A stretch of 64,000 bases of DNA from IMG/VR virus record IMGVR_UViG_3300035670_000019, positions 1 through 64,000 of that record. One strand, written 5' to 3'. This stretch comes from a virus. The notes under the pieces are model-generated. The model worked only from the letters and a program-made list of their open reading frames with translations, searched no databases and was not told where the DNA came from. Both the position numbers and the translations under genes were made by a program. Below are positions 1-8,864 of the stretch, piece by piece (the first letter of the stretch is position 1; the number at the start of each line of letters is the position of its first letter).

Positions 1-827
1 CTCCTTTAATAGTATATGGAAACGCTGCTAATTCAGCTACTATTACTTTTTTAAAAGGAAAAAACACTACTTATGGTTCTGATGATGATGAAACTAACCC
101 ATCTCCTTGGCCTTCAGCTTCATTAGTGTATGCTTCTATAAAGCAGTTATATTATAGTAATACTTTTCCTAATGATTCTCAACCTGCTATTGAAATTGAT
201 AATCAAGGAAATGTAGTTGAAGGTAGTCAAACAGCTAATGTTAATAGTAGATATGATAACTATTTACAAAGTGGTTTATATCCTATTAAAAATTTTCCAA
301 CTGGAGCAAACGATACTATATCTGTAGGAATTATACCTCAATCATTATTCGGAGACTGTATAAAACCAGGAAGTATAGGACTTTCAGGGTATGTTGATGA
401 TAGTCAAGGTAATTTATTTAATAGTAATGCTGAATATGTTGGTAATGTAATTTATACTCATGGTATAATCATCATTACAGAACCTGGTGGTCCAACAGGA
501 AACCAAAATGTAGGTTTTCGCTCTACTAGAACTGTTTATGAAACTCAATATAAATGTACTATTAGACCAGATGAATTTAATTATTCATTAAACCCAACTT
601 TATTAGCAGGTGATGAACTTACCAACCCTGTAAACTCAAATGGAGCACCCGTTAACACTAGTGGTGATGTTGAAAGTTTTATGACAGGTTCTGCTTTTGC
701 CCCTTATATAACCACAGTAGGTCTTTATAACACAAATAATGAGTTATTAGCTGTAGGTAAATTAGCTCAACCTATACCCACAAGTAGAACAGTTGATATG
801 AATATAGTTATTAATATGGATAAGTAA
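1..827 (+). CDS. Virion structural protein, 5' end missing (probable baseplate/tail-associated)
   Basis: The frame (codons from base 3) is open from the left window edge to a TAA at 825-827, so the true start lies outside; the GTG at 126 is only an internal codon. About 274 residues are visible. There is no catalytic motif. The C-terminal part contains FNYSLNPTLLAG followed about 50 residues later by PYITTVGLYNTNNELLAVGK, and the same pair of motifs ends the next gene, so the two are paralogues or share a C-terminal domain. From memory this ending recurs in structural proteins of marine and freshwater T4-like phages, which is the reason for the virion assignment. The exact role is unknown. 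The next gene starts one base after the stop. Confidence 0.6.
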   Translation, partial: PLIVYGNAANSATITFLKGKNTTYGSDDDETNPSPWPSASLVYASIKQLYYSNTFPNDSQPAIEIDNQGNVVEGSQTANVNSRYDNYLQSGLYPIKNFPTGANDTISVGIIPQSLFGDCIKPGSIGLSGYVDDSQGNLFNSNAEYVGNVIYTHGIIIITEPGGPTGNQNVGFRSTRTVYETQYKCTIRPDEFNYSLNPTLLAGDELTNPVNSNGAPVNTSGDVESFMTGSAFAPYITTVGLYNTNNELLAVGKLAQPIPTSRTVDMNIVINMDK

Positions 828-828
828 T

Positions 829-1644
829 ATGCCGCTAACAAGAATAGACCCTACAGATTTTGTTTTTAGTAATGATGATCTCTCTATATCATGCTGGAGA
901 GATGAGAATGGTGATTCTGTAATATCACCTTCATTTGATTTTTCTACTTTTAATAATGTTACTAATTATTACATCGGCACTCCAGGAAATATACAATTTG
1001 GTTTATCTACAGCCCAAAAAAATGCTGCTGATGGTACTACAGTTAGACAAATATATGGAGCTATTCGTAATATAGTAGTTGGAGATGCTAATGCTAATAT
1101 TGAGTGGAATAACAGTGTGCCAAATTTATTTAATGTTATATCTCTTTCAAAAAATATTCCTCTCCCTCTTTCTCCAGGTAGTTTACGTTTAGGAAACCTC
1201 ACAGATGATAGTAATATAAGACCTCCTAGAATATTAAACTGTGGAAGAGCTTATAATATAGCTGGAATAACATCTGGTCCCTTTAGATTTGGTTATGGAG
1301 ATGGTACTCCTGTAGGACTTTTCCTTCCAGATGCTGGATTAATTCTTACCACTAACGCGTTAGCATCTCCTTTTAATTTAAGTACTTTAAATCCAACCCC
1401 AACTAACCATGTTTTTATAAGAGCCCGAAATGCTCAATATAACTACTCCATGAACCCAAGTTTTATTTCAGGTAGTTCAGGTTTAATAATAAATCAAGAT
1501 TGGTATGATAATCCCCAAACATATATTACAACTGTTGGTTTATACAATGATAATAATGAGTTAATGGCGACAGCTAAACTCCCTAGACCGTACAATAAAA
1601 ATTTTCAAAATGAACTATTAATACAAGTAGGTTTAAACTTTTAA
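829..1644 (+). CDS. Virion structural protein, paralogue of upstream gene
   Basis: 271 residues starting at an ATG directly behind the previous stop (TAATATG). The C-terminal third shares YNYSMNPSFISG and YITTVGLYNDNNELMATAK with the preceding gene, while the N-terminal halves differ. This suggests a common attachment or fold domain carried by two structural proteins. No signal peptide, membrane segment or enzyme motif is visible. The position at the edge of a dense block of + strand genes and the family resemblance point to a baseplate or tail-decoration protein. That is inference from the shared motif; the precise role is not recognisable. Confidence 0.6.
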   Translation: MPLTRIDPTDFVFSNDDLSISCWRDENGDSVISPSFDFSTFNNVTNYYIGTPGNIQFGLSTAQKNAADGTTVRQIYGAIRNIVVGDANANIEWNNSVPNLFNVISLSKNIPLPLSPGSLRLGNLTDDSNIRPPRILNCGRAYNIAGITSGPFRFGYGDGTPVGLFLPDAGLILTTNALASPFNLSTLNPTPTNHVFIRARNAQYNYSMNPSFISGSSGLIINQDWYDNPQTYITTVGLYNDNNELMATAKLPRPYNKNFQNELLIQVGLNF

Positions 1645-1647
1645 AAT

Positions 1648-2121
1648 ATGAAAAAATCTGAGCTAAAACAACTTATAAAAGAAGAAATTATTAAAGTATT
1701 AAACGAACGTGGGGTTATAGATGAAGGTTGGAAAGAAAACATTTTAGTAGGATTAGCTTCTTTAGCTGGCTCTTTAGGTTTAGGTTTAAAAGCCCAAGAT
1801 ACAGTCCAAAATATGCCTTCTAAAGAAAAAACAGAAACTTCATACTCAGCTGAAGAATCATATCAAGTTCTTATAGGATATTTAATAGAATTAGACCAAG
1901 CAGGAGCATCAACTAAAACCCCAGAAGAATTAGGTGCTATGAAAGAAGCTAGAATGTATCTTGAAGCACTTCGAGATAATCAAACTCCTAAATCTTTATC
2001 TAATCCCGCTAAAGTAGTTTTAAATTATGCTATAAAAGAGACTAAAAATTTAAGTGGTTTTGAATTAAAAAGATTATCTGATTTAGGTGAAAACATTAAA
2101 ACAATAAGTTACAATGAATAA
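1648..2121 (+). CDS. Leader-bearing putative internal capsid protein (class A)
   Basis: 157 residues. The first 20 residues form a class A leader with ELKQLIKEEIIKVLNE, ending in L-N-E at residue 20. After it comes a short Gly/Ala/Leu-rich hydrophobic stretch (about residues 31-48) and then a mostly helical, charged domain. In T4, internal head proteins carry N-terminal capsid-targeting peptides removed by the gp21 protease at L/I-x-E sites; this leader has that form and recurs in several other genes here. Function after processing is unknown. The start is fixed by the leader, and the 3' end overlaps the next gene by eight bases. Confidence 0.6.
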   Translation: MKKSELKQLIKEEIIKVLNERGVIDEGWKENILVGLASLAGSLGLGLKAQDTVQNMPSKEKTETSYSAEESYQVLIGYLIELDQAGASTKTPEELGAMKEARMYLEALRDNQTPKSLSNPAKVVLNYAIKETKNLSGFELKRLSDLGENIKTISYNE

Positions 2122-2569
2122 CTGGTTTTGGTATGAGAATGCTCAAATTAAAGAATTTAAATCTATAGAAGATTTCCCACAGGATAGCTTTGGATTTATT
2201 TATAGGATCACAAATAGAGTGACAGGTAAATTCTATATTGGTAAAAAAAGTCTTTACCATAACATAAAGAAAAAACTCACCAAAAAAGAACTAGCTGAAC
2301 AATCTGGTCCTGGTAGAAAAGCAACTACTAAAAAAGTACATAAAGAATCTGATTGGCTAACATATTGGGGCTCTAATAAAGAAATATTAGAAGAAATAAA
2401 ATTAAATGGTAACCTAGCATTCCAAAGAGACATTATCAAAATAGTTAATACTAAAAAAGAATTAACATACTGGGAAGTCTATTACCAATGCCAGTATAAT
2501 GTTTTACGTGCAAATAGTTATAATGATAACATATTAGGAAAGTTTTTTAAAAAAGACTTTGTTTCTTAA
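2114..2569 (+). CDS. GIY-YIG-like putative nuclease domain protein
   Basis: 151 residues. Residues 28-43 (FIYRITNRVTGKFYIG) fit the two short strands of a GIY-YIG nuclease fold, here written FIYRI...FYIGKK, followed by a basic stretch and a conserved region SDWLTYWGSNKEILEEIK. Similar single-domain proteins are common in T4-like phages and usually lack the DNA-binding repeats of homing enzymes, as this one does. Possible roles are DNA repair, recombination or host DNA degradation; the sequence does not decide. It overlaps the preceding leader protein by eight bases, so the two are probably co-translated. Confidence 0.6.
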   Translation: MNNWFWYENAQIKEFKSIEDFPQDSFGFIYRITNRVTGKFYIGKKSLYHNIKKKLTKKELAEQSGPGRKATTKKVHKESDWLTYWGSNKEILEEIKLNGNLAFQRDIIKIVNTKKELTYWEVYYQCQYNVLRANSYNDNILGKFFKKDFVS

Positions 2570-2593
2570 ATAGTTTTCATACATTATACAAGT

Positions 2594-3526
2594 ATGGTAA
2601 ACCAGTTATTAGTAACCCTAGTGGACTCTGTTTTAGGTAAAGGTAAAAATACCTCTAAAAACAATCGGGCATACACTTGCCCGTTCTGTAAACATCATAA
2701 GCCTAAACTCGAAGTAAACATGGATACTAATGCTAAAGGTGACAACCCATGGCATTGTTGGGTATGTAATACTAAAGGTAGAAAATTATCACGTTTATTT
2801 AAACATTTAGAAACTACACCTGATAAGCTTCAAGCATTATATTCTTTAGTAGGTACCTCCAAATCAGAACATACCGAAGTTAATTTAGAGCAGGTTAAAC
2901 TACCTGAAGAATTTATTCCGCTAATTGATGTGACTTCAAATAATATTGTTGGTAGACGCGCTTTAGCTTACTTAAAACGCCGTGGTATTACCAAATATGA
3001 TATCCTAAAATACAACATTGGTTATTGTGAGCATGGACCTTATTCTAATATGATTGTTATACCTTCATATGATGAAAAAGGTAATTTAAATTATTTTACC
3101 TCTAGAGGATTTGAAGAATTTTCTAGATCCAAATATAAGAATCCAAATGTATCAAGAAATATTGTTCCATTTGAATTTTTTATAAACTGGAATGTACCTA
3201 TCATTTTATGTGAAGGCCCATTTGATATGATGGCTATTAAACGCAATGTAATACCATTACTAGGCAAAAACATCCAGGATAAATTAAAGAAAAAACTCGT
3301 TACTTCACAAGTACAAAAAATATATATAGCATTAGATAAAGATGCTATTAAACAAGCTCTTTCATTTTGTGAGGATTTATTAAATGAAGGAAAAGAGGTT
3401 TATTTGGTAGAGTTAAAAGATAAAGACCCAAGTGAAATGGGTTTTGAAAACTTTACTAAGTTAATCCAAACAACCCAACCATTAACATTCTCAAACTTAT
3501 TTGAGAAAAAACTAGAACTAGTATGA
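2594..3526 (+). CDS. DNA primase, gp61/DnaG type
   Basis: 310 residues. An N-terminal zinc-binding domain has C29-P-F-C32 and C55-W-V-C58. A TOPRIM catalytic core follows, with E207-G in CEGPFDMMAI and the D248-K-D250 pair in ALDKDA. This is the DnaG order. The length is close to T4 primase gp61 (342 residues), and the C-terminal helicase-binding part is short. It should lay RNA primers for lagging-strand synthesis with a phage helicase that is not in this window. The stop overlaps the start of the nuclease gene by four bases (ATGA), so they form one translational unit. The start is the first ATG after a 24-base gap. Confidence 0.88.
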   Translation: MVNQLLVTLVDSVLGKGKNTSKNNRAYTCPFCKHHKPKLEVNMDTNAKGDNPWHCWVCNTKGRKLSRLFKHLETTPDKLQALYSLVGTSKSEHTEVNLEQVKLPEEFIPLIDVTSNNIVGRRALAYLKRRGITKYDILKYNIGYCEHGPYSNMIVIPSYDEKGNLNYFTSRGFEEFSRSKYKNPNVSRNIVPFEFFINWNVPIILCEGPFDMMAIKRNVIPLLGKNIQDKLKKKLVTSQVQKIYIALDKDAIKQALSFCEDLLNEGKEVYLVELKDKDPSEMGFENFTKLIQTTQPLTFSNLFEKKLELV

Positions 3527-4332
3527 TAGAAAAAAATGTAAATGTCTATAAAAAACAAGTAACTCGTATACTTAATATAGACCCAACTTCAAAAAGAGTA
3601 AATGTATTTGATAACAGATTTTATAGTAGAAATCAAGATTATTACCCTTCTGTTACTAGTATATTACAATTTATGCCTAAAGGTAAATTTTTTGAAACTT
3701 GGCTTAAAGATGTAGGACATAACGCTGATATTATAGCTAGAAAAGCGGCGGATGAAGGTACACAAGTACATGATGCTATTGAAAAATATCTTAAAGGAGA
3801 AAAAATTCAATGGGTAAATGAAGAAGGATACTCTAATTACTCAATGGATGTATGGAAATTAATTCTTAAATTCCATGATTTTTGGACTACATATAAACCT
3901 ATCCTAATCGAAAGCGAAATTCATTTATTCTCAGATCAATATAAATATGCAGGAACATGTGATTTAGTTGTTGAAATTGATGGAGTAAGATGGTTATTAG
4001 ATATTAAAACTTCAAATTCAATTCATACATCTATGGATTTACAATTAGCAGCTTATGCTCAAGCATGGAATGAAACATTTGAAGAAAAAATAGAAAAAAC
4101 AGGTATCATCTGGTTAAAATCTTCTAAACGTGGTGAAGGAAAAGGGGATAAAATTCAAGGTAAAGGATGGGAAATATATGAACCAACACGCACATTTGAA
4201 GAAAATTTAAAATTATTTAATTCTATACATGAATTATTTAAACTTGAATATCCTAACCCAAAACCATCTTCTGAACAATTCCCTATTGAGATTCAACTAG
4301 ACCCTAATATTTATGAGAAAACTCAAGAATGA
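3523..4332 (+). CDS. PD-(D/E)XK nuclease, RecB/Cas4-like
   Basis: 269 residues. The order of motifs is that of the RecB/Cas4 branch of the PD-(D/E)XK superfamily: EGTQVHDAIEKYL (conserved His motif), then YAGTCDLV with D147, then LLDIKTS with D160 and K162, then the QLAAYAQ motif IV helix. The enzyme would be a metal-dependent exonuclease or endonuclease acting on single-stranded or broken DNA. It overlaps the primase by four bases at its start and the next gene by four bases at its end, tying it to replication or repair. No Cas4-type iron-sulphur cysteine cluster is visible, which argues against a CRISPR role. Confidence 0.82.
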   Translation: MIEKNVNVYKKQVTRILNIDPTSKRVNVFDNRFYSRNQDYYPSVTSILQFMPKGKFFETWLKDVGHNADIIARKAADEGTQVHDAIEKYLKGEKIQWVNEEGYSNYSMDVWKLILKFHDFWTTYKPILIESEIHLFSDQYKYAGTCDLVVEIDGVRWLLDIKTSNSIHTSMDLQLAAYAQAWNETFEEKIEKTGIIWLKSSKRGEGKGDKIQGKGWEIYEPTRTFEENLKLFNSIHELFKLEYPNPKPSSEQFPIEIQLDPNIYEKTQE

Positions 4333-5243
4333 TTTCTTTAATAAAGCTATTACATGAAGTTCTTATCGATGAAGGTGGAAATGTGTTTAAAGGTACAGAA
4401 TTTGATGCTCAAGATATAGTATTAGATAATATTAAACCTACAGTTGAAAAATTTGTTAGTGATTTAAGTAAAATTTTTCCTAATAAAAAAGCAACATTTA
4501 CTCCATTAACTGATAAAAGTAATTGGTTAGGCTCAACCGGTAGTAAACCTAAATCTGGAGACGTTGACTTAGCCTACTCATCAGAACATCTATTTAAAGA
4601 TGGAAAAGCTGATACTAATGGATGGGGTATTAATCAAAATGAATATGATGCTTTGTATGAAAAAACAAAGAAATCATCTCGTACAGCTACTGATGAAGCA
4701 GTTCAAACTAATGCTTTAATACGCTTAATTGTTAGTAAAATTAACAATGCTGGTAGTGATATATATGCTAGTGATAAAGCAGCAAATGGAGGCACTATCC
4801 ATTTCTCATACCCACAGTACACTCCAACAGGAGAGAAATTAGATTCAAGAGCCCAACTTGATATAGACACAGGAGATATGGATTGGTTAAAATTCAGATA
4901 CAATTCTGAATTACCTGAAGATAATCCTGAAATTAAAGGTTTACATAGAGGACAATTAATGTTAGCTATGTTTGCTGCTACAGGTTATACTTTTAAAAGT
5001 GGTAGAGGATTTATACGTAAAGAAACAGGTGATGTTATTGCTGATAAACCCCAAGGTGCTTTAGAAGTATTCAATCAAGAATATCAACCAACACAACCAC
5101 TAACTTTAGAGATAATTAATAATTATGATAAATTAATGAGTTATATTAAGACTAACCTTAAACCTGAAGATCAAACTAAAACATTAGAAATGTTTAAGGA
5201 AGCGTTACGAAGAGCAAATGCGTATGTCCCTGATAATATTTAA
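4329..5243 (+). CDS. Nucleotidyltransferase-like protein with class A-type leader
   Basis: 304 residues. WLGSTGSKPKSGDVDLA has the Gly-Ser and D78-x-D80 signature of polymerase-beta-fold nucleotidyltransferases, and QLDIDTGDMDW further on could supply the third carboxylate. The N-terminus MISLIKLLHEVLIDE followed by GG resembles the leaders described for other genes here, with I-D-E ending at residue 15. The substrate (protein, RNA or small molecule) cannot be told. The next gene carries a second nucleotidyltransferase motif, so the two look like a functional pair. If the leader is a capsid-targeting sequence, this would be an enzyme carried in the virion; that part is inference. Confidence 0.65.
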   Translation: MISLIKLLHEVLIDEGGNVFKGTEFDAQDIVLDNIKPTVEKFVSDLSKIFPNKKATFTPLTDKSNWLGSTGSKPKSGDVDLAYSSEHLFKDGKADTNGWGINQNEYDALYEKTKKSSRTATDEAVQTNALIRLIVSKINNAGSDIYASDKAANGGTIHFSYPQYTPTGEKLDSRAQLDIDTGDMDWLKFRYNSELPEDNPEIKGLHRGQLMLAMFAATGYTFKSGRGFIRKETGDVIADKPQGALEVFNQEYQPTQPLTLEIINNYDKLMSYIKTNLKPEDQTKTLEMFKEALRRANAYVPDNI

Positions 5244-5248
5244 ATAAC

Positions 5249-7669
5249 ATGAGTGGAGCAGCAGGTGGTATCACCATTAATAAAGAAAATTTAAAAGCAA
5301 CAATTCGAGATTACAGAGATAATGTTTTAAAACCATTAGGTCTTGATAAATCTTATAATGTTACTGGGGTTCGTTCTAGACCTGAAAAAAATACCTTTGG
5401 AGACATTGACATAATTATATCCTTCCCAGGAGGTGATAAAAAAGAACTTAAACAGCAATTAGCCCAATTCCTAGAACAAGTAGAAAAAATCCCAGAAATC
5501 CCTCATAAGAAAAATAAAAAATATTTCATACATGGTTCTATAGTCTCTATTTTATACCCAATATCTGGAAGAGAAAATGAGTATGTTCAAATAGATAATG
5601 TTGTTACGTCTTCTGAAGATGAAGGTAAATTTACTTACAGAATGTTAGATTTACCTGCTCAAGAACAAGGTTTAGCTTTAGGTTTAGCTAAAACTATATT
5701 TACAGAATTAGATGAAAAACAAATAGAACAATTATTTAGAAACCTAAACATCCCTCAAGATATTGAAAAACCAGGTGAAGGAGAAGAATATGATTTTAAC
5801 CTGAACACTTCAGAATTATCTTTAAGGATTGTTCCTATAGGTAAAAATGACGGAAGAGAAATATGGAAATCTAATAAATTTTCTGATATTAAAACCTTAC
5901 TTGCTTCTTTAGGTATTGATATTGAAAAAGATAAATTTGAAGCTATAGTTGAAAAAATTAAAAAATTCAAAAGTAGAAGATCAATAGATAGACTTAAAGG
6001 AATGTTTGCTAGAAATATTCGAGTTGGTGATACTGAAATTACAAGAGAAAAAGGTATTAAAAAACAACAATCACTAGATGCTGTAGCCGCTTTAGAAGGT
6101 AAATATAGTCCTTTAGTAATGAGTTTAATTAAACCATTTATAGAGGGAGAAACTATTATTGTAGAAGATGAAAATCAATCTAAAAAAGTAATAGCAGTAT
6201 TCCCAGGCAAATTTAAACCACCTCATAAAGATCATATAGCTCGAATTAAAGCCGCAGCTAATGATGCTGATGAAGTACTTGTCTTAGTGTCTCCAAAAAC
6301 AGAACCAAGTGGTACTGATAAGAAAAGTAGAGAAAAACTTGAAACCCAAATTCCTATATCAGCAGATCAAAGTTTAAGTATTTTTAAATCACTTAATCTT
6401 CCAAAAAATGTTAAAGTATTATTATCAAATGACTCATCTTTACCTGTACCTTCACCAAGTCCTGTAGCTGCAGCTTATGAATTATTTAAAAACAATCCTG
6501 AACAACAATATATAGGGGTATTTGGAAAAGAAGAAGATTTTGCTAGATTTGGATCCACTCCTTCAAATGTAATTATTAAAAATTATGATGGGTCAGCTGG
6601 AAATTTAAGTGCTACTGACTTAAGAGCAGCTTTGAAAAATAACCAGGATATAATTTCTTTCCTACCAGACGGGATTACTTCAGATGAATATAGACAAGTA
6701 TTAGGCTTAGATAATATTGATGAAGGTGATGAAATAACATCATTTTTAGATGAATATATAAATAATAAAGATTTAGAAGATATTGATCAAATAGCTGATG
6801 AAGAATTAGATACAGATGTTGTTTTTAATAAAGGAACAGACAATCACTTTGTTAAAAGAGCTAATGAACGTGGAGTTAGTAAACAAGATTTAATAGATTT
6901 TTTTCAAGAATTAGGAGCAGCAAAAGATGAATTCAAAGATGAATTTGAAGATCTAATTAACAACTATGAACCTGGGGAACCAAAACCTGCTATAGTTGCT
7001 AAAGATGAATATACTGGATTTAGTATACCATTTGTATCTGATAATATACGTAAAATATTAGCTACAACTATACTTTCTCCTGGGATGAAACCTAAAGAGA
7101 AAAAAACATTTAGTTTTTCTGAATCAGAAAATTTTGAACCATTACCAGATATAGACTTAAACACCTCTTCAGAATCATCTAGGGTTGATTATTATAAAGA
7201 TCATATTCAAAATGTAGTACCATCTGATTTTAAAGTTGATAAACATAAAGATAAGATTGTAGTATCTAATATCACTAAAAAAGGATTAGAACATAATAAA
7301 GAATTTAAAGACAAATTAATATCTTTAACAATGTTTATGATGGATAATGGTTTAAATATTGAGCCATTACCTGATATTAATTTTATTGAAGATGATAAAG
7401 AAAATGCTGTTGATATATTAGGACGTACAGCTCATTATGACCCAAACCAAAAATGTATTACTTTATACACTTATGGTCGTCATCCAAAAGATGTATTACG
7501 TTCATATGCTCATGAGATGATTCATCATCTACAAAACCTTGAAGGTAGAATCCAAGGTATTAAAGGTCAAAATGTTAATGAAGATGATTATTTAAAAGAA
7601 TTAGAAATTGAAGCTTACAGAGATGGAAATATTTATCTCCGTAGATGGGAAAATTCAACTAAAAAATAA
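5249..7669 (+). CDS. Multidomain protein: nucleotidyltransferase + NMNAT/cytidylyltransferase-like + metalloprotease-like
   Basis: 806 residues with at least four parts. (1) Near residues 38-56 the stretch up to G51-D-I-D54 fits a polymerase-beta-type nucleotidyltransferase. (2) From about residue 312, VFPGKFKPPHKDH is an HxGH-type nucleotidylyltransferase motif with Asp in place of Gly, matched by NLSATDLR (the I/S-S-x-x-R type motif) about 130 residues later, so both halves of the active site are present. (3) Around residue 531, NHFVKRANERGVSKQDL is a small conserved helical motif. (4) At the C-terminus H755-E-M-I-H759 is a zinc-metalloprotease signature. Fusion of these activities is unusual. 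The gene lies five bases behind another nucleotidyltransferase. Whether each domain is active is not shown. Confidence 0.7.
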   Translation: MSGAAGGITINKENLKATIRDYRDNVLKPLGLDKSYNVTGVRSRPEKNTFGDIDIIISFPGGDKKELKQQLAQFLEQVEKIPEIPHKKNKKYFIHGSIVSILYPISGRENEYVQIDNVVTSSEDEGKFTYRMLDLPAQEQGLALGLAKTIFTELDEKQIEQLFRNLNIPQDIEKPGEGEEYDFNLNTSELSLRIVPIGKNDGREIWKSNKFSDIKTLLASLGIDIEKDKFEAIVEKIKKFKSRRSIDRLKGMFARNIRVGDTEITREKGIKKQQSLDAVAALEGKYSPLVMSLIKPFIEGETIIVEDENQSKKVIAVFPGKFKPPHKDHIARIKAAANDADEVLVLVSPKTEPSGTDKKSREKLETQIPISADQSLSIFKSLNLPKNVKVLLSNDSSLPVPSPSPVAAAYELFKNNPEQQYIGVFGKEEDFARFGSTPSNVIIKNYDGSAGNLSATDLRAALKNNQDIISFLPDGITSDEYRQVLGLDNIDEGDEITSFLDEYINNKDLEDIDQIADEELDTDVVFNKGTDNHFVKRANERGVSKQDLIDFFQELGAAKDEFKDEFEDLINNYEPGEPKPAIVAKDEYTGFSIPFVSDNIRKILATTILSPGMKPKEKKTFSFSESENFEPLPDIDLNTSSESSRVDYYKDHIQNVVPSDFKVDKHKDKIVVSNITKKGLEHNKEFKDKLISLTMFMMDNGLNIEPLPDINFIEDDKENAVDILGRTAHYDPNQKCITLYTYGRHPKDVLRSYAHEMIHHLQNLEGRIQGIKGQNVNEDDYLKELEIEAYRDGNIYLRRWENSTKK

Positions 7670-7672
7670 AGT

Positions 7673-8242
7673 ATGTCAGATAATGTTTTAAAAAAAGAGT
7701 TCCAACAAAGGGACGTGCAACGACTTCGTAACCTAATGCAAGGTAAATACGGAGAAAAAACGTCTGTCGGAACAGGTTATACTAAACAACAAGAGTTTCA
7801 TGAGGAAGGAGATGTCTGGGAAGCTGATGGTCGTACTTGGACTATCAAAAATGGAATTAAACAAAATATTACTAAACTAGATAAAGCAAAAGAATCAATT
7901 CATTTGCCACTTTTCTGTCCTTGTTGTAATAACATCATGAAAAAGCAAAATGATAAGTTGTTTTATCTTCAATATAAAAGATGTTTTGATTGTCAAGTTG
8001 ATTTTGAAACAGAATTACGAATTAAAGGTTTATGGAGCGATTATGAGAAACACATCATCAATTCAGACATAGATGGAATCATAAATGATTTTAATATTTG
8101 GATTGATGAAGAAATAAGTGAATCCAATACTTCATATGTCACTGAAGCAGGAGATGTAGAGCGTTGGGTTGGTTCTTCAAAGCAAAAGTTGCTAGAAAAT
8201 AAAGAAGAAACAATTAAATACCTACAAAGCTTAAAAAAATGA
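7673..8242 (+). CDS. Conserved phage protein with C4 zinc ribbon
   Basis: 189 residues. CPCC at about residues 82-85 and a CFDC motif some 26 residues later form a treble-cysteine zinc ribbon. The N-terminal half contains VWEADGRTWTIKNGIKQNI, a pattern I associate with uncharacterised proteins of T4-like aquatic phages. It may bind nucleic acid or another protein; no enzyme motif is present. The gene begins three bases after the multidomain protein and overlaps the following membrane protein by four bases (ATGA). Confidence 0.6.
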   Translation: MSDNVLKKEFQQRDVQRLRNLMQGKYGEKTSVGTGYTKQQEFHEEGDVWEADGRTWTIKNGIKQNITKLDKAKESIHLPLFCPCCNNIMKKQNDKLFYLQYKRCFDCQVDFETELRIKGLWSDYEKHIINSDIDGIINDFNIWIDEEISESNTSYVTEAGDVERWVGSSKQKLLENKEETIKYLQSLKK

Positions 8243-8862
8243 GTGAGATTCAAATTATTGTTCCGATCATTATTGCGTTGACAACTTCAATTTTTGGTCC
8301 GTTACTAGTAAAATGGGTTGAAAAAAGATTTATTAGCAAAATTAACAATGATCCTTTAAAAGATGCTATACAGCATAATGAAATTATTGAGCAACAACTT
8401 GACGCTATTCTGCAAGAAATAGACTGTGATCAAGCATATATAGCTCAATTCCATAATGGAGGCCATTTTTACCCCACAGGTAAATCCATCCAGAAATTTT
8501 CAGTGTTTTATGAGATCACTACTCCAGATACTAATTCATTAAAGACACTATTCCAAAACATTCCTGTATCATTATTCAGTAAACAATTTTCTGTCTTATA
8601 TGAAAAAGGAGAAATTGCTATTGAAGATATGAATAATGGACCAACATATGGTCTTGATTTATATCAAGCAGATGGCCCAGGATGTAAATCTATTTATTTA
8701 CTAGCTATCAAAGGCTTAGACAATAGAATAATTGGTATTATGGGTCTACACTATGTCCATAAAAAACATAAACTAACTCAGAATGAATGGATATTTATAC
8801 GTCAGAAAGTAGGTGCTATAGGTAACCTAATGAGTAATTATTTAAATAGTAAAAAACACTAA
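8239..8862 (+). CDS. Membrane-anchored GAF-like protein
   Basis: 207 residues. Residues 4-22 (IQIIVPIIIALTTSIFGPLL) are a single hydrophobic segment, followed by basic KWVEKRF, which predicts one membrane anchor with the rest in the cytoplasm. The remainder has the feel of a GAF/PAS-type sensor domain: QAYIAQFHNGG early and IIGIMGLHYVHKKHKLT with a final helix late. Membrane attachment would let it act on the host inner membrane or a host regulator. It overlaps the zinc-ribbon gene by four bases. The GAF assignment rests on pattern only. Confidence 0.5.
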   Translation: MSEIQIIVPIIIALTTSIFGPLLVKWVEKRFISKINNDPLKDAIQHNEIIEQQLDAILQEIDCDQAYIAQFHNGGHFYPTGKSIQKFSVFYEITTPDTNSLKTLFQNIPVSLFSKQFSVLYEKGEIAIEDMNNGPTYGLDLYQADGPGCKSIYLLAIKGLDNRIIGIMGLHYVHKKHKLTQNEWIFIRQKVGAIGNLMSNYLNSKKH

Positions 8863-8864
8863 TA

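Noticed and set aside
126-827. GTG at 126 as a start
   Set aside because: The frame is open to the window edge and upstream residues look coding, so the gene is simply truncated.
1648-1791. N-terminal leaders as secretion signal peptides
   Set aside because: They are amphipathic and charged (KEEI) with no hydrophobic core of signal type, and end in L/I-x-E rather than a signal peptidase site.
3523-4332. Cas4 of a CRISPR system
   Set aside because: No iron-sulphur cysteines, no other cas genes; neighbours are replication genes.
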